NCBI RefSeq assembly: GCF_051401765.1
Contig: NW_027480468.1
Coordinates: forward strand, 124,001 to 188,000
Length of the DNA: 64,000 nucleotides
Reading direction: 5' to 3'
From: Calliopsis andreniformis
Lineage: Eukaryota; Arthropoda; Insecta; Hymenoptera; Andrenidae
Below are positions 35,001 through 44,767 of this stretch, one piece after another. Each line of letters starts with the position of its first letter. Position 1 is the first letter of the stretch. The notes beneath the pieces were generated by a model. The model worked only from the letters and a program-made list of their open reading frames with translations, searched no databases and had not been told where the DNA came from. A program made the translations under genes and the position numbers.

Positions 35001-35298
35001 CAATTTCGATGATTACAAGCATTGTTTACGCAATGCATATGAAATAACTCGTCGTCAGTCATTCATAAGATCTAAATTGCATAAGGTATATATTGTAACA
35101 AAATTGAAAATTGCTCTCAGTCCATATGATGATAAGCGATATCTTATATCTGATTCAAATGATACACTAGCTTGGGGGCATTATAAAATAAAATTGTAAA
35201 GGATAGAAGCTGTACAATAATAGATTAAAATTAGTTTACGAAAATCGATTTATTTGCATCTTTTATATTAACGTTATAGCAAAAACATCCTTTTATGT

Positions 35299-36237
35299 TT
35301 ACAGTACATTATTTTCATGTATCCATGAATTGCGTGAATTATCAAACCTTAACCATTTAACATATACTTTATCATCCTACTTACGTAATACTTTTTCCAC
35401 TAAATACACATCGGGATTGATAACGCGTTGTAATTCATGCTCATAAAATCCTCCTGCAATAGGCTTTCCGCATGAATCTTGCAGCAGATAAGTCACAGGA
35501 TTAGTTATCTATACTTTGATTATCTTGAACACTTCAGGAGTCCAATATGGTGTATATCCTTTGTCGGAAACGGTTTTGTATTTGCTGACGCGTACAGAGA
35601 CACCAACCTTAAATCTCGGTGAAGCAGCAATCTTTATATGGCTATATACTGTGTTCAAAAGCTTACCAGCAATTGTAGGGGCAACACCACATGGTCGCAT
35701 TCTAATAGTCCTATGTTTCCGTATGTTGTATTCAGCCACAAGGTTCGGTAATGCGTCGATCCATCTGTATGTTCCAATGAGTACAAATAGTTTCCAAATA
35801 GGATGCTTTAAAGTACGATTAAGACGTTCCTCGATGGACGCCTTCATCACTGAATATGTTGAATACTGATTAATATTATGTTTTTTTAAGAATCTCTGTA
35901 CATCAGCATTGTAAAATTTCTTTTCTTGGTCGGTTTGTAAATTTTTGGGACATCGATCTCGAATTACTTTTGCAAATGCTTTGGCTACTTCGAAACCATT
36001 TTTTGTTTTGAGTGGTACAACCCATGCATATTTGCTTAATGTATCTGTAACTGTGAGTATGTAATGATAACCTTCATTGAATCGTGAGTATGGACGCATC
36101 TCAACCATATTAGCTTGCCACAGACCATCATATCCATGTACGATAACACGTCTGCGGGGGAAATTTCTTCGTGCTGACGCATGCAACTCCTTTACAAGCT
36201 GTTGGTTTTCGAGGCTATGCTTTTCCTTAGATTTCAT
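35299..36237 (-). pseudogene. Maverick integrase with C-terminal chromodomain
   Basis: Starts at ATG 36,237 and runs to a stop at 35,299. The N-terminal part has the HSLENQQLVKELHASARRNF segment typical of Maverick integrases. Of the D,D,E triad, the second Asp (LQTDQEKKFY) and the Glu (ASIEERLNRT) are visible, but the first Asp position reads WQANMVEM, with Asn where the family usually has Asp. After an in-frame TAG at 35,509 and another near 35,380 the frame continues with a chromodomain-like end (DVYLVEKVLR, then WIHE). The protein would insert the element into the host genome. The start overlaps the end of the upstream coiled-coil gene by 11 nt. Confidence 0.9.
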
Positions 36238-36622
36238 TGATTTTTACATTGTTGTTACTGCTGTAGTCTGTTATATAATCTTCCTCTTGAGAATGAGGGT
36301 TCAATACATGCAATACTTGTCGAACATCATTTTGCAGTATTATTAAATTGTTCTGAAATGTAGCCAATCTTTGTTCAAATTCCTGCTGTATTTGTTGAAC
36401 ATTATTCTGTATTGTTACCACATTGCTTTGAAATGTGCTCAACTTTTTCTCAAATTCCTGCTGTTGAACCTTTAAGATTGATATGCATTGTTCCAAGTAC
36501 TGCTTATTGACTGCATCTGTATTGACCTCCAGCTGTGTAACATTTCGAATTTTGTAGTATTTTGCGTCAAAGTTGGAATCAATCATGTAGAGCGCGTTAT
36601 CGAGCATATAATTTCGAAACAT
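36227..36622 (-). CDS. Maverick coiled-coil protein, 131 aa
   Basis: Starts at ATG 36,622. The N-terminal third (MLDNALYMIDSNF...TDAVNKQYLE) is followed by two similar ~30-residue segments built on QQEFE(K/Q)(K/R)L(S/A)TFQ(S/N)N, which should form a coiled coil, and a polar tail. Proteins of this type are found next to integrase in insect Mavericks, and the TDAVNKQY pattern resembles trimeric fibre-type proteins, but the function is not known. This frame has no visible lesion. The stop overlaps the start of integrase, suggesting a polycistronic-like layout or very short spacing on the minus strand. Confidence 0.65.
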   Translation of the reverse strand: MFRNYMLDNALYMIDSNFDAKYYKIRNVTQLEVNTDAVNKQYLEQCISILKVQQQEFEKKLSTFQSNVVTIQNNVQQIQQEFEQRLATFQNNLIILQNDVRQVLHVLNPHSQEEDYITDYSSNNNVKINEI

Positions 36623-36731
36623 GCCACTCCATTTATACTACTATACTGGTGAGGTCTCATACTTTCTAAGTGATACCCCAAACTTATTGATTAACATTTC
36701 GTTGAGAATAAATCAATTATGAGCTTGCAGT

Positions 36732-37006
36732 TTAATTTATAATGAGACCTGCTTCGCGAAGTTCTTCGATAATCGATAGAAACTCGATGTCGTGTGAATT
36801 TTTACCCGCTTGACGCGATGCTTCTAACAAACGCAGGCGATCTACTAATTCGTTTGGATCATCCCAAAGTATATAACCGATTTGGTTAATGTTTACTGCC
36901 ATAGCATTTGGTATATGCTTGTTAACTGTTATGACATTTGGTGTAGTATGTTCAAATCTTCTACCTGTTCGGCTCTTAATTGCACGAGCAAGTAGGGGAG
37001 GATTTA
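36732..37006 (-). pseudogene. Conserved Maverick protein, C-terminal part
   Basis: Ends at the stop 36,732. It contains NVITVNKHIPNAMAVN and WDDPNELVDRLRLLEASRQAG, ending EELREAGLIIN, a tail I associate with a conserved Maverick protein of unknown role. It is the continuation of 39,630-40,486, separated by the TA-target transposon at 37,009-39,627. Confidence 0.7.
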
Positions 37007-37650
37007 TACAGAGTGTAACAAAAATGTTGCAGTTGCTTGAAAGTGGTGACTCAGGGGGTGATTTGAAACTACTTGTTCCTTACCGAAAATGTAAGATGAG
37101 GCTTCGCTAACGAGTTATTAACGAAAAACACCGGCCAGTGAGAGGGCGAGGTTGCCGTCCGAGCCAGCGCGGTAGCGTTGGGTACGCGCGCTAGATGCTA
37201 CGGTTGTACTCCGAACAAGAATGTCGTCATTCATCGTAGAAAATAGCATTAGTATGAAAACTGAAAGCGACACAATAAATAATACCGAGTCCTTTTTCTG
37301 TTTATCACTTGAAGTGAATAATTAGTTAAAATCGAGGAAAACTACGTGCAACGCAACGACACGAATACGTAAATTTCTTATTCGCATAACGTATAAACAA
37401 AAAAGAAATACAACAAAAAATAAAGGGACGGGAGAACAAACTGCACCTGTAGTTTGTCAACTTGTGTCACTGGGTTACTGTACCGCTCCTCGTCACCGAC
37501 CGTCGAAATGGTTTATGCTAGTGTAACAACCAGTCGCGACCTCATTTGTGAGGAAGTCCAGTGTCGCAAGACATTTCCTCTTAATAATTAATAAATAATA
37601 AGCGATAATCAAAATTCGAACAGTTGCAGTGGAAGAAAAACCCTAACCTC

Positions 37651-37730
37651 GAATCCTCAATCGAATCCTCGATCGAATCCTCAATCGAATCCTCAATCAA
37701 ATCCTCAATCGAATCCTCAATCGAATCCTC
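37651..37730 (+). repeat. 12-bp minisatellite inside the solo LTR
   Basis: About 6.6 units of AATCCTCAATCG with a few changes. The first seven bases, AATCCTC, equal the heptamer of the large satellite arrays in the same reading direction as the right-hand array. Confidence 0.9.
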
Positions 37731-38380
37731 GCGCCAGTGACACGCGGCGCGCGTGCGCACGGGATCGGTACGTCATCAGGGCGACATCCTATCGCATGCG
37801 ATGGAACACACGCTGACGACAGGATGACGACCGAATGATGACAGTACAAGCCAATCAACAAACAACGCTCTCTGTACGCCGGCGCAAACACCACCAGATG
37901 CATGCGCTGAAAACCCGGAACCAATAGAGGACGCATATCCTGCGATGACTCCTACACGCGCAAGTGCAACACGACGCTACCCCTACACCGAGGTCAGTCA
38001 TTGGGCCCAAAAGAGGGAGGCAATTTCCCTGTATAAATAGGGCAGCGCCAGCCCCAGCGGAGAGCCTTCTTCGAAATTACTAAGTGCTAAAATTTAATCA
38101 GTGTTAAAATAAGAAGTGTTAAAAACCCTAGTCCTCCCCAAAACTCCGAACCTCACTAAAGCAGCTTTAACTAGCTCCTTGATCCTCTAAATTGAAGCAG
38201 TTTTGATTAGCTTCTCCATTACCGACTGAGACAGCTTCAACTAGCTCCTTAGTCTTTCCTTGACGCATTCTATCACTGCCACCTGCTCAAATTAAGATTA
38301 ATTAGTATTTTATTTCTATTAAAATCTAGTGATAAGCATTCATTGCATAGTGATAAGAATCTACTACGCAGAGGACTAAA

Positions 38381-38504
38381 GGTAGTACCATTATAAGAAT
38401 AAAGTTAAGAAACCTATTATTGTAGAACATTTAGCTAATAAAGGTAGTACCATTATAAGAATAAAGTTAAGAAACCTATTATTGTAGAACATTTAGCTAA
38501 TAAA
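38381..38504 (+). repeat. 62-bp perfect tandem duplication in the solo LTR
   Basis: Two adjacent, apparently identical 62-bp copies starting GGTAGTACCATTATAAG (38,381 and 38,443). Identity suggests a recent event or slippage. Confidence 0.9.
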
Positions 38505-39629
38505 TAGTTTCTTGTTATATTTCAAAAGAGAAATCATAGTCTATGGAACTCATTTCTTAACCGCGCGCCACACGAATCCTACCCCCTTATTCACGGGTAA
38601 GCCGCTTTATCCGTGAACGTTTTATGTACGACACACGATCCGTTACACTAGGGTAGAATTTTATCAAAGAAGCTCCCTCCACCCTCACATAGTTTTCCAT
38701 CGTTCTATTATTAGTTAACTTTCACTGCGACCACATGGTTGAGAGAGAGAAAAATCAGTATCTGTCAAGAAAACATGTGCTTTGCAGAAGTGCACAACGA
38801 GTACCAACAAGCAGTTTTACAAAAGTGCTCACTCCATTCTTTTACTGACTACGTATCCAATGCTTCGAGACAGAAAACAGACACATCGTGCATCGGTCCA
38901 AAAGGGTCCGCGAAGAAGAGGAACTCTTTTTCGTCCCCGAAGAATAAGAAAAAAATTGTGGGCACCATGTGTCCAGTTGTCGCTGTTAGGACCAGTCTAA
39001 CCGCCTTAGCAGAGATCAGGGGCACGCATTAGGTAATTTATGGCTTTATCGCTCTGGTTTCGAAGGAGACGTGACCTCGGAGTGTCCGAACAAGGAAGGT
39101 CTGAGGTGCTTAAACTACGTGGGGGTACAAGGAGCTTCTTTGGAAAAATTCTACCCAACCACAAACTATTTCGACGGTCGATGACCAGGGTCGGTACAGT
39201 GACCCAGTGACATAGATTTACAAATTGCAGATGAATTGTATTTAATTCATTAGTGATTATTACGTTTTAAATCTAACGCAGACTACTTTCAACCTTTTTG
39301 TCTTCAACGTTAATTCTCCAATTCTCCGTTCATTTTTTTTTGTTGCATTGCTTTTTCGTTTATGCGTTATGCAAATATTTTCATACTAATGCTATTTCCT
39401 TCGACGCATGCCGACTTTCTTGTTCGGAGTACAATCGTAACGACCAGCGCGTACCCAACGCTACCGCGGTCGCTCGGGTGGCAAATTCGTGCTCTCATTG
39501 GCCGGTGTTTTTCGTTAATAACTCATTAACGAAGCCTCATCTTATATTTTCGCTAAGGAAAATGTTGTTTCAAATCACCCCCTGAATCTGCCGTTTCGAG
39601 TAACTGTAACATTTTTGTTACTCCCTGTA

Positions 39630-40486
39630 TGTTTATATTTGAATCTTTTGTTACGCCATGGGGCTTTGAGAGTTAAGATCACGCTTGTGTGCATTGGTTA
39701 CCATCAATTTGCTGTTGTATTTTTGTTTATTAGTATCAGTGTACACTGCATCGTCAGGAATTCTGATAAAAATTAATTCATATAAACCTGGTGTTTCAAT
39801 GTATTTGACATCATCTATAAATATATTATCGTCCTTGTCTATATTGAATTTTTGTGCACCTATGTATTTGATACCTAATGGGCCAAGGTAGCTATGAAGT
39901 GTTTCTTGACCTTCGGATGTCTGTAGTTGCTGTCTAGCAGATGTTAGAATCGATCCATTAGTAGTTTCAAAAACATCATCCTCATCGATAGTCGACGATT
40001 GCACCACCAGATCCACTGATATAGAAGAAATCGATGACTTGGTTCGTATAACATTTTTTCGTTTCGATTGAATTGGTGTAGAGGTCATGAATGATTTATC
40101 CGATGAATGTTTCCGTTTTATATTATTCACTTTTAATTGTACAGGTGTTATTGTATCATTCAAATTAGTATTTGAACTTGATAACAATGATTCATCAGCG
40201 TCCATTGCAGAGACATTTTTCACAATCTGTTCATCAGCTTCCATTGTATAAGTATTTTCCGCAATCGGTTTTAAGGGGTCGACAAGTGGTTCAAAATATC
40301 TGTTCAATGCAGCATCTTCATCCATCTTGCCTGTTTTCAAAACTCGATATTTTTTGCGAATAGATTCACTTGCGTTAGCATCTTCCTTTGCAATTCTCTC
40401 ACGGTCCTTCATATCTGGTCCATCAATCATTGTTTGAACAGAAACGTTCTTCTCGCACCGCGCGACAATTAACAATTGATTCCATT
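39630..40486 (-). pseudogene. Conserved Maverick protein, N-terminal part
   Basis: The main frame (40,475 to 39,651) includes GPDMKDRERIAKEDANASE, a long polar Ser/Thr/Lys-rich middle, and a conserved segment (YLGPLGIKYIGAQKF...YELIFIRIPDD) before NAHKRDLN. An ATG at 40,486-40,484 overlaps the ATPase stop (TAATG) but is in another frame, so the real start was probably lost by a small indel. A single-base insertion near 39,655 shifts the frame before the transposon joint; in the corrected frame it leads into 36,732-37,006. Function unknown; the gene is conserved among Mavericks next to ATPase and integrase. Confidence 0.7.
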
Positions 40487-41157
40487 ATGCTATTGCAAAT
40501 TCATTAAATCCTCTCCTGTAACAAGAAAGTTCATTAGACATCGAGCTATCCTTATCGATCACAACAAACCCATACTTGTGTTGCCAACAACTACGACACA
40601 ATGTTTTGAAATCATCAAAAGACATGTTTTAATTATGTACCATCCTGTTTAAACAGAATCAACAGATTCGCACTATCGCGTATAAGATGTTTGGGAATTT
40701 TTTATTGCGTTTGACAGGGATAGAAACAGTCTACCTTTGAATGTCTCCCCATTGAAAAATACTCTCTAACCGTATCTTGTTTGTCACATGCTACGTCATC
40801 AAAAATGAAAATTGAATTTGGAAGCGATTACTGTGGCGAAATAACATCGCAATTGTTTGAAAATTTAATATAACCAATTTCATCTATTGATGCCAATAAA
40901 TTCTCCAAATAATGATATTTCGGCTGCTGCAGGGACTTTGAATACACGTAGACATTCTCAAATAGTACACCATAAGGGCTTTCTAATAAACTTATTAACA
41001 CGTTGGTCTTCCCACAATTGGATGGACCACAAATAATTCCACGTATAGTGTTTGGTAGCATATTACCATGTCTGTATCCCATGTTGTTGCCAGTTATTTG
41101 AATTCTATTGTCGAAATTTTTTACACGTATAATCATTGATTGTCTCACGAACCGCAT
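40485..41157 (-). pseudogene. Maverick packaging ATPase (A32/FtsK-HerA type)
   Basis: The likely start is ATG 41,157 (MRFVRQSMII); a longer upstream extension exists in frame. Walker A reads GIICGPSNCGKT near 41,020. An in-frame TAA at 40,828 follows, then Walker B (FIFDDV near 40,800) and the motif region VDCFYPCQTQ, then another stop at about 40,705 and a frameshift near 40,635. The C-terminus (YGFVVIDKD...RRGFNEF) ends at 40,485. The enzyme would pump the element DNA into a capsid. Its stop overlaps a possible start of the next gene. It is dead as it stands. Confidence 0.9.
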
Positions 41158-41238
41158 GTTTTCAAGATTCTGAAACATACGCATCCATGGCGCTCTTATA
41201 TACACATTCACCAAATTAAGATTTGTTCACTAGTCGAA

Positions 41239-41505
41239 ATGTTTCCCATCGTATCAGATGACATCAACATTCATGATTTAACCTCTGAACAGTTGAAATA
41301 TATACCAAAGAATATTTTATTGCACAAGTTTGATACATATATTGACAACTTGTGGGATAAGCTTCCGGAATATATAAAAGCTGATAAGGAGGCTCAAGAA
41401 TATCGCCGGTGTTTGGAACACTACAATCGTCCTTGGCAGCAAACACATATTGATGGTCCAGAACCACTGATTAAAAGCTGTAGTGAATGTCTTCGGCAAA
41501 AGTAA
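41239..41505 (+). CDS. Small conserved Maverick protein, 88 aa
   Basis: ATG 41,239 gives an 88-residue acidic protein with no break: an N-terminal DDINIHDLTSEQLKYIP segment and a C-terminal part HIDGPEPLIKSCSECLRQK with a CxxC pair. Small proteins like this occur upstream of the PLA2 gene in insect Mavericks; the role is unknown. It is divergent from the ATPase gene (starts about 80 bp apart) and overlaps the next gene by 19 nt. Confidence 0.65.
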   Translation: MFPIVSDDINIHDLTSEQLKYIPKNILLHKFDTYIDNLWDKLPEYIKADKEAQEYRRCLEHYNRPWQQTHIDGPEPLIKSCSECLRQK

Positions 41506-42152
41506 AAGCTGGTAGTGGGTTTTTGAATCGAGCAATAAACGCTCTTCCCATTGAGTTGCATATGCCTGGATATCAATTTTGTGGCCCAGGAACTCATCTT
41601 TCGAAGCGATTATCAAGAGCTGATTCAGGCATCAATCCCTTGGATGCTGCATGTCGTGAGCACGATATTGCATATTCGCATAGTAACAATCTAGGTGAGA
41701 GACATAGAGCTGACGATATACTCGCTGACAAAGCGCAAAAACGTATCACTGCAAAAGATTTGACCCTGAGTGAAAAAGCTGCAGCTGCAACACTTTGGGC
41801 TGCTATGAAAACTAAAACGAAACTTGGAATGGGAACGAAAACATGAAATAAGTGCAAAAATAAGACTGGAGCAAAAAGAAAGCGGATACTTCCAGTTGCA
41901 AGACGTGGTTGTATTTTACCTGTTTTATCATTGTTACGTGTTCTGGGCTCACTAGTTTGTGGGGCAGCGGAGGTAGCTAAGGCGATAAATGATAAAAAGG
42001 CTACGGAAGGCCAACTGGAAGGAATGCAACGTCACAATCGAGCTATGGAAGGGCGAGGAGTTTATCTCGCTCCGTATTGTGCCAATTGTGACAATTGTGC
42101 CTACAATTTCTACAAACGGTTGATAGTAAATTTAAACGTTGAATCTTTGTAA
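41487..42152 (+). pseudogene. Maverick PLA2-domain protein (minor virion protein)
   Basis: ATG 41,487. The N-terminal half matches the parvovirus-type phospholipase A2 domain: calcium loop region YQFCGPGTHL and the catalytic His-Asp in DAACREHDIAY are both present. In parvoviruses this domain breaches endosomal membranes; in Mavericks it is assumed to be a virion component. An in-frame TGA at 41,844 ends the first 119 residues; the same frame then continues with a basic stretch, a hydrophobic Gly/Ala/Leu segment (VLGSLVCGAAEVAKA) and a GRGVYLAPY motif typical of the C-terminal part of this protein in Mavericks. If the stop is a real lesion the PLA2 domain alone could still be made. Confidence 0.85.
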
Positions 42153-42188
42153 TCATAATTCAGTATGAATTGGGCTGTTTCTTGAAAC

Positions 42189-42952
42189 ATGTCGATAACA
42201 TTTACGTTAAGTGGTAAGAGTAACATTCTGGCGGTAAGCTAATTTCTGCCTGTAGATTTGAGTGATGATATTTATGAGCTTGGTCTAACAGCTTTTGAAA
42301 CATATAGTACGATACCAAGTGTGAATTCTTTCCATAATACATATTACTTTGATAAGGATGACAAAGCAATAGTGATTCCCGATGGATCATATGAGTTGTA
42401 TACAATAAGAAAGTATCTGAATCGCGCAATTATGCAGACTACTCGTCGTCTAATAATTATTTAAAAACAGATGTATCTAAAATGGATATAGACTTTGACA
42501 TTAATGACGATGATGACAATGCCTATGATAATTTATTAACTCGGGCTAATAACAATACTATGAAGAGAGAAATAAAGTGTGCTTATCGAATAAATTTTAC
42601 CAAACCTAACAACATTGGTTCATTGTTAGGATTCTCATCCACTCGCGCTTTGAAACAGAATCAGCGGCATGAATCGGATAGCCCAATTAATACCATGGAT
42701 ATAAACATTATTCGAGTAGAATGCAATATAACTGCTGGCGCATACAACAATGATAAGTGCGCACATACGATACATGCATTCTCCTCAAACGTACCACCTG
42801 GATATGAAATATCAGAAACGCCTGCTCAAGTCATTTACCTTCCAATCATTGCACGGAATATTACGCATCTAACAATACGCATCATAGATCAGACTGGACG
42901 GTTAATTGATTTTCGTGGAGAAGAAATTACAGTAAAGTTACACATTCGGTGA
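42189..42952 (+). pseudogene. Maverick minor capsid (penton) protein
   Basis: ATG 42,189 begins with a beta-rich segment (SITFTLSG), broken by TAA at 42,240, then DDIYELGLTAFETY. Near 42,460 there is a stop and a frameshift with probable loss of some sequence; from 42,482 a long clean frame carries the conserved second part ([51 protein letters not shown]). This is the single-jelly-roll minor capsid protein found before the major capsid gene in Mavericks. Confidence 0.85.
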
Positions 42953-43591
42953 TGTCGATAATACATGTATTACATGTACTACATGTATGTCAAGAAAACT
43001 ACCCGAAAACTGGTTCCTTGCACAATGTTCTGGGGTAAGTGCCGTGGGATTTACACAGCCCTCTTACCAAAATGCATAGCCTTCCCCACTCCGTGGCCAG
43101 ATCCTTTAGGAACAATATTCCCATTCTTTTGCAATACGGTATCGGACCGCTTGCCTTCTCTAAACACTCGCTCTTCTTTTAAACAGTCACACAACACCCG
43201 GTAGCTGGGAAGTCCAACGTAACCATCAGCCATCGGTTGCCAACGGGACTGTTTAGTCTCATGCATCCTCAATTAGCCACACGTAAACTAAGACCCTATC
43301 ATAAATCCATCAAAAACCAGTCATCATCTGGCCATCCTTCTCAAATTCTCTCTTAAAAATACGTTGACGCTAACATGTAAATCAGATGTTTGTATTCAAC
43401 GAAACACGGCATCAAAAAACGTTTTCCTTTACAAATAAGACTGCATACGACGTTAAGGCTTCCCCTAAATACATTGAAAGGAAAAAAAAGAGAAGCTAAG
43501 TGCAGTGAATATCGCATTTTTAAAATCATTGGGATTCATTGTGCATAATTACTAAAAAACAGTGAATATTTTAAATATTGCTGAACAACCC
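42953..43591. other. Unassigned spacer between the capsid genes
   Basis: Starts with three ACATGTA-containing 9-10 bp units (42,964-42,990). From about 43,000 to 43,300 the sequence is of higher GC than its neighbours and resembles a foreign insert, but no terminal repeats or target duplication are visible. The small minus-strand frame 43,051-43,272 has no recognised motif. 43,300-43,591 is AT-rich and presumably the upstream region of the capsid gene. Confidence 0.4.
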
Positions 43592-44767
43592 ATGTTCGAC
43601 GATCGTTTCGTCAAGCTTGAAACTCATACATATAATCCGTATGCTAACTCGATGTTTGGATATGACGATGAGATTAGAATACCTATACAACAACAAGATC
43701 TATACGCATTACATGTGAGAGTTTTCTAAACGTGGAAGGCAAGGTGGTGAGAAAACATCAAAATGATGAATCAATTATAAAGTTGGGAAATAATTGCATG
43801 GCATTCATGCTTGACGAAATTCGATACGAACTGAATGGTGTGGAAATTGATTACAATAGAAACGTTGGAATAACTAGCACACTTAAGAACTACATATCAT
43901 TTACATGCGATGAAGATAAAATTATGAAGAATGCTGGATGGAACATTAGATGGAACGATGAGAAGAATGTAAAATACCATTTCAATTTTTGCGTACTACT
44001 AAAAATTTTATTCGGATTTTGTGAAGATTATAAACACATAGTAATTAATGCTCGTCACGAATTCATTTTAATACGATCACGCAATGATAACAATTGTCTT
44101 GTAGGATCTTTAATGCTAGAACCTGAAATCGAATTATTTAAAGTACAATGGCGCTTACCACATGTGATATTGAATGATATTACTAAACTATCATTACTAC
44201 GTGTTTTAAAAAGTGGACGAAATCTGAGCATGTGTTTTCGTTGTGGGATCTGTATGAGTATCCTCTGTTACAAACACGACTAAGCATTCTTGGTCTGTTA
44301 AAACGGCTACACAATTGGAAAAGACGCGATATGTAATTTTTGCTTTGCAAACGGGTAAAAAAAATGTAATGAGTGAAAATGCTACAGAGTTTGATAACGG
44401 TAAGCCATCCAACGTGAAAATTTATCTCAATTCAGAATTTTATCCATATGACGATCTAAACACTGATTTCAACAGAAATAAATATGCTCTTTTGTATAAC
44501 ATGTATATACATTTTTCTAAGGCTTATTACGGATGTAGCAATAGACAAGCGTTTCTAACGATTGATGAGTTTCTACAACATGGTCCTCTCATGGTGATTG
44601 ATTGTTCACACCAAAATGATTCAATCAAGAACAGTACTGTGGATGTGCGTATAGAATTTGATTGTGGTGAAAATATTCCAGCAAATACTACAGCTTCTTG
44701 TCTCATTCTACATGATCGGGTAATCAAATACAATCCATTAACAAATATTGTATGCAAAATAAACTAA
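43592..44767 (+). pseudogene. Maverick major capsid protein (double jelly roll)
   Basis: ATG 43,592. Segments in order: N-terminus with DEIRIPIQQQDLYAL, a stop and shift near 43,727; the first jelly roll (AFMLDEIRYELNGVEIDYNRN, NFCVLL, HEFILIRSRNDNNC), a shift near 44,215; the second jelly roll (TRYVIFALQTG, NVKIYLNSEFYPYDDLN, CSHQNDSIKNSTVDVRIEF) ending ITNIV-like residues before the stop at 44,767. Two frameshifts and at least one stop make it non-functional. Identity rests on the strongly conserved NSEFYPYDDLN and NGVEIDYNRN segments of Maverick capsid proteins. Confidence 0.9.

Larger units (their letters stand above)
28366..35199 (+). pseudogene. polB: Maverick DNA polymerase B, split by an insertion
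   Basis: The frame starts at ATG 28,366. The N-terminal region (to ~29,480) matches the long N-terminus typical of insect Maverick polymerases. After an intron comes the exonuclease domain (FVVYEDLE near 29,715; NLSGYDSHFI near 30,150). The polymerase domain continues after the 30,763-33,832 insertion: YFDINNLYGWAM, KLKNNAVFGKTM and the catalytic YTDTDSLIY motif near 34,715-34,740. The C-terminus ends with the ALSPYDDKRYL and WGHYKI segments. Lesions: stops at 28,867 (TAG), 29,320 (TAA), 30,399 (TAA) and about 30,447 (TGA), and a frameshift near 34,860. Its usual role is protein-primed replication of the element. The catalytic Asp residues visible in TDTDS are kept, but the gene is dead. Confidence 0.93.
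37522..38647 (+). mobile_element. Solo LTR (1,126 bp), TSD CTAG
   Basis: Begins TGTAACAACC and ends CCGTTACA, with 6-bp inverted ends TGTAAC/GTTACA, and lies between two CTAG copies (37,518-37,521 and 38,648-38,651). The other member of the host transposon family shows the same spot uninterrupted. A TATA box (TATAAATA at 38,032-38,039) is followed by a GC-rich start region, fitting an LTR promoter on the plus strand. A 4-bp target suggests a Ty3/gypsy-type origin. No internal region remains, so it arose by LTR-LTR recombination. Confidence 0.88.
37009..39627. mobile_element. TIR DNA transposon, TA target (2,619 bp, with nested LTR)
   Basis: Termini CAGAGTGTAACAAAAA and the inverse of CAGGGAGTAACAAAAA, flanked by TA (37,007-37,008 and 39,628-39,629). 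The long inverted arms match those of 21,589-22,709 but in swapped order. Without the nested solo LTR it is about 1.49 kb, with an extra ~340 bp internal section (about 38,700-39,040) not present in the smaller copy. Short frames in that section (38,739-39,032) have no recognisable motif. No transposase is seen. Confidence 0.88.
28366..44767. mobile_element. Maverick/Polinton virus-like DNA transposon, decayed
   Basis: Gene set: protein-primed type B DNA polymerase, retroviral-type integrase with chromodomain, coiled-coil protein, conserved Maverick protein, A32/FtsK-type packaging ATPase, an 88-aa protein, PLA2-domain protein, minor capsid (penton) and double-jelly-roll major capsid. The direction pattern is polB (+), then integrase to ATPase (-), then capsid module (+). 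I did not find an adenain-type protease, nor the terminal inverted repeats, so the true ends are unknown; the left end could lie beyond the minus-strand gene at 20,838 and the right end before 45,590. Three later insertions interrupt it. Nearly all genes carry stops or frameshifts. Confidence 0.93.

Noticed and set aside
43051..43272. Minus-strand 73-codon frame in the capsid spacer
   Set aside because: No motif that I recognise and no supporting context.
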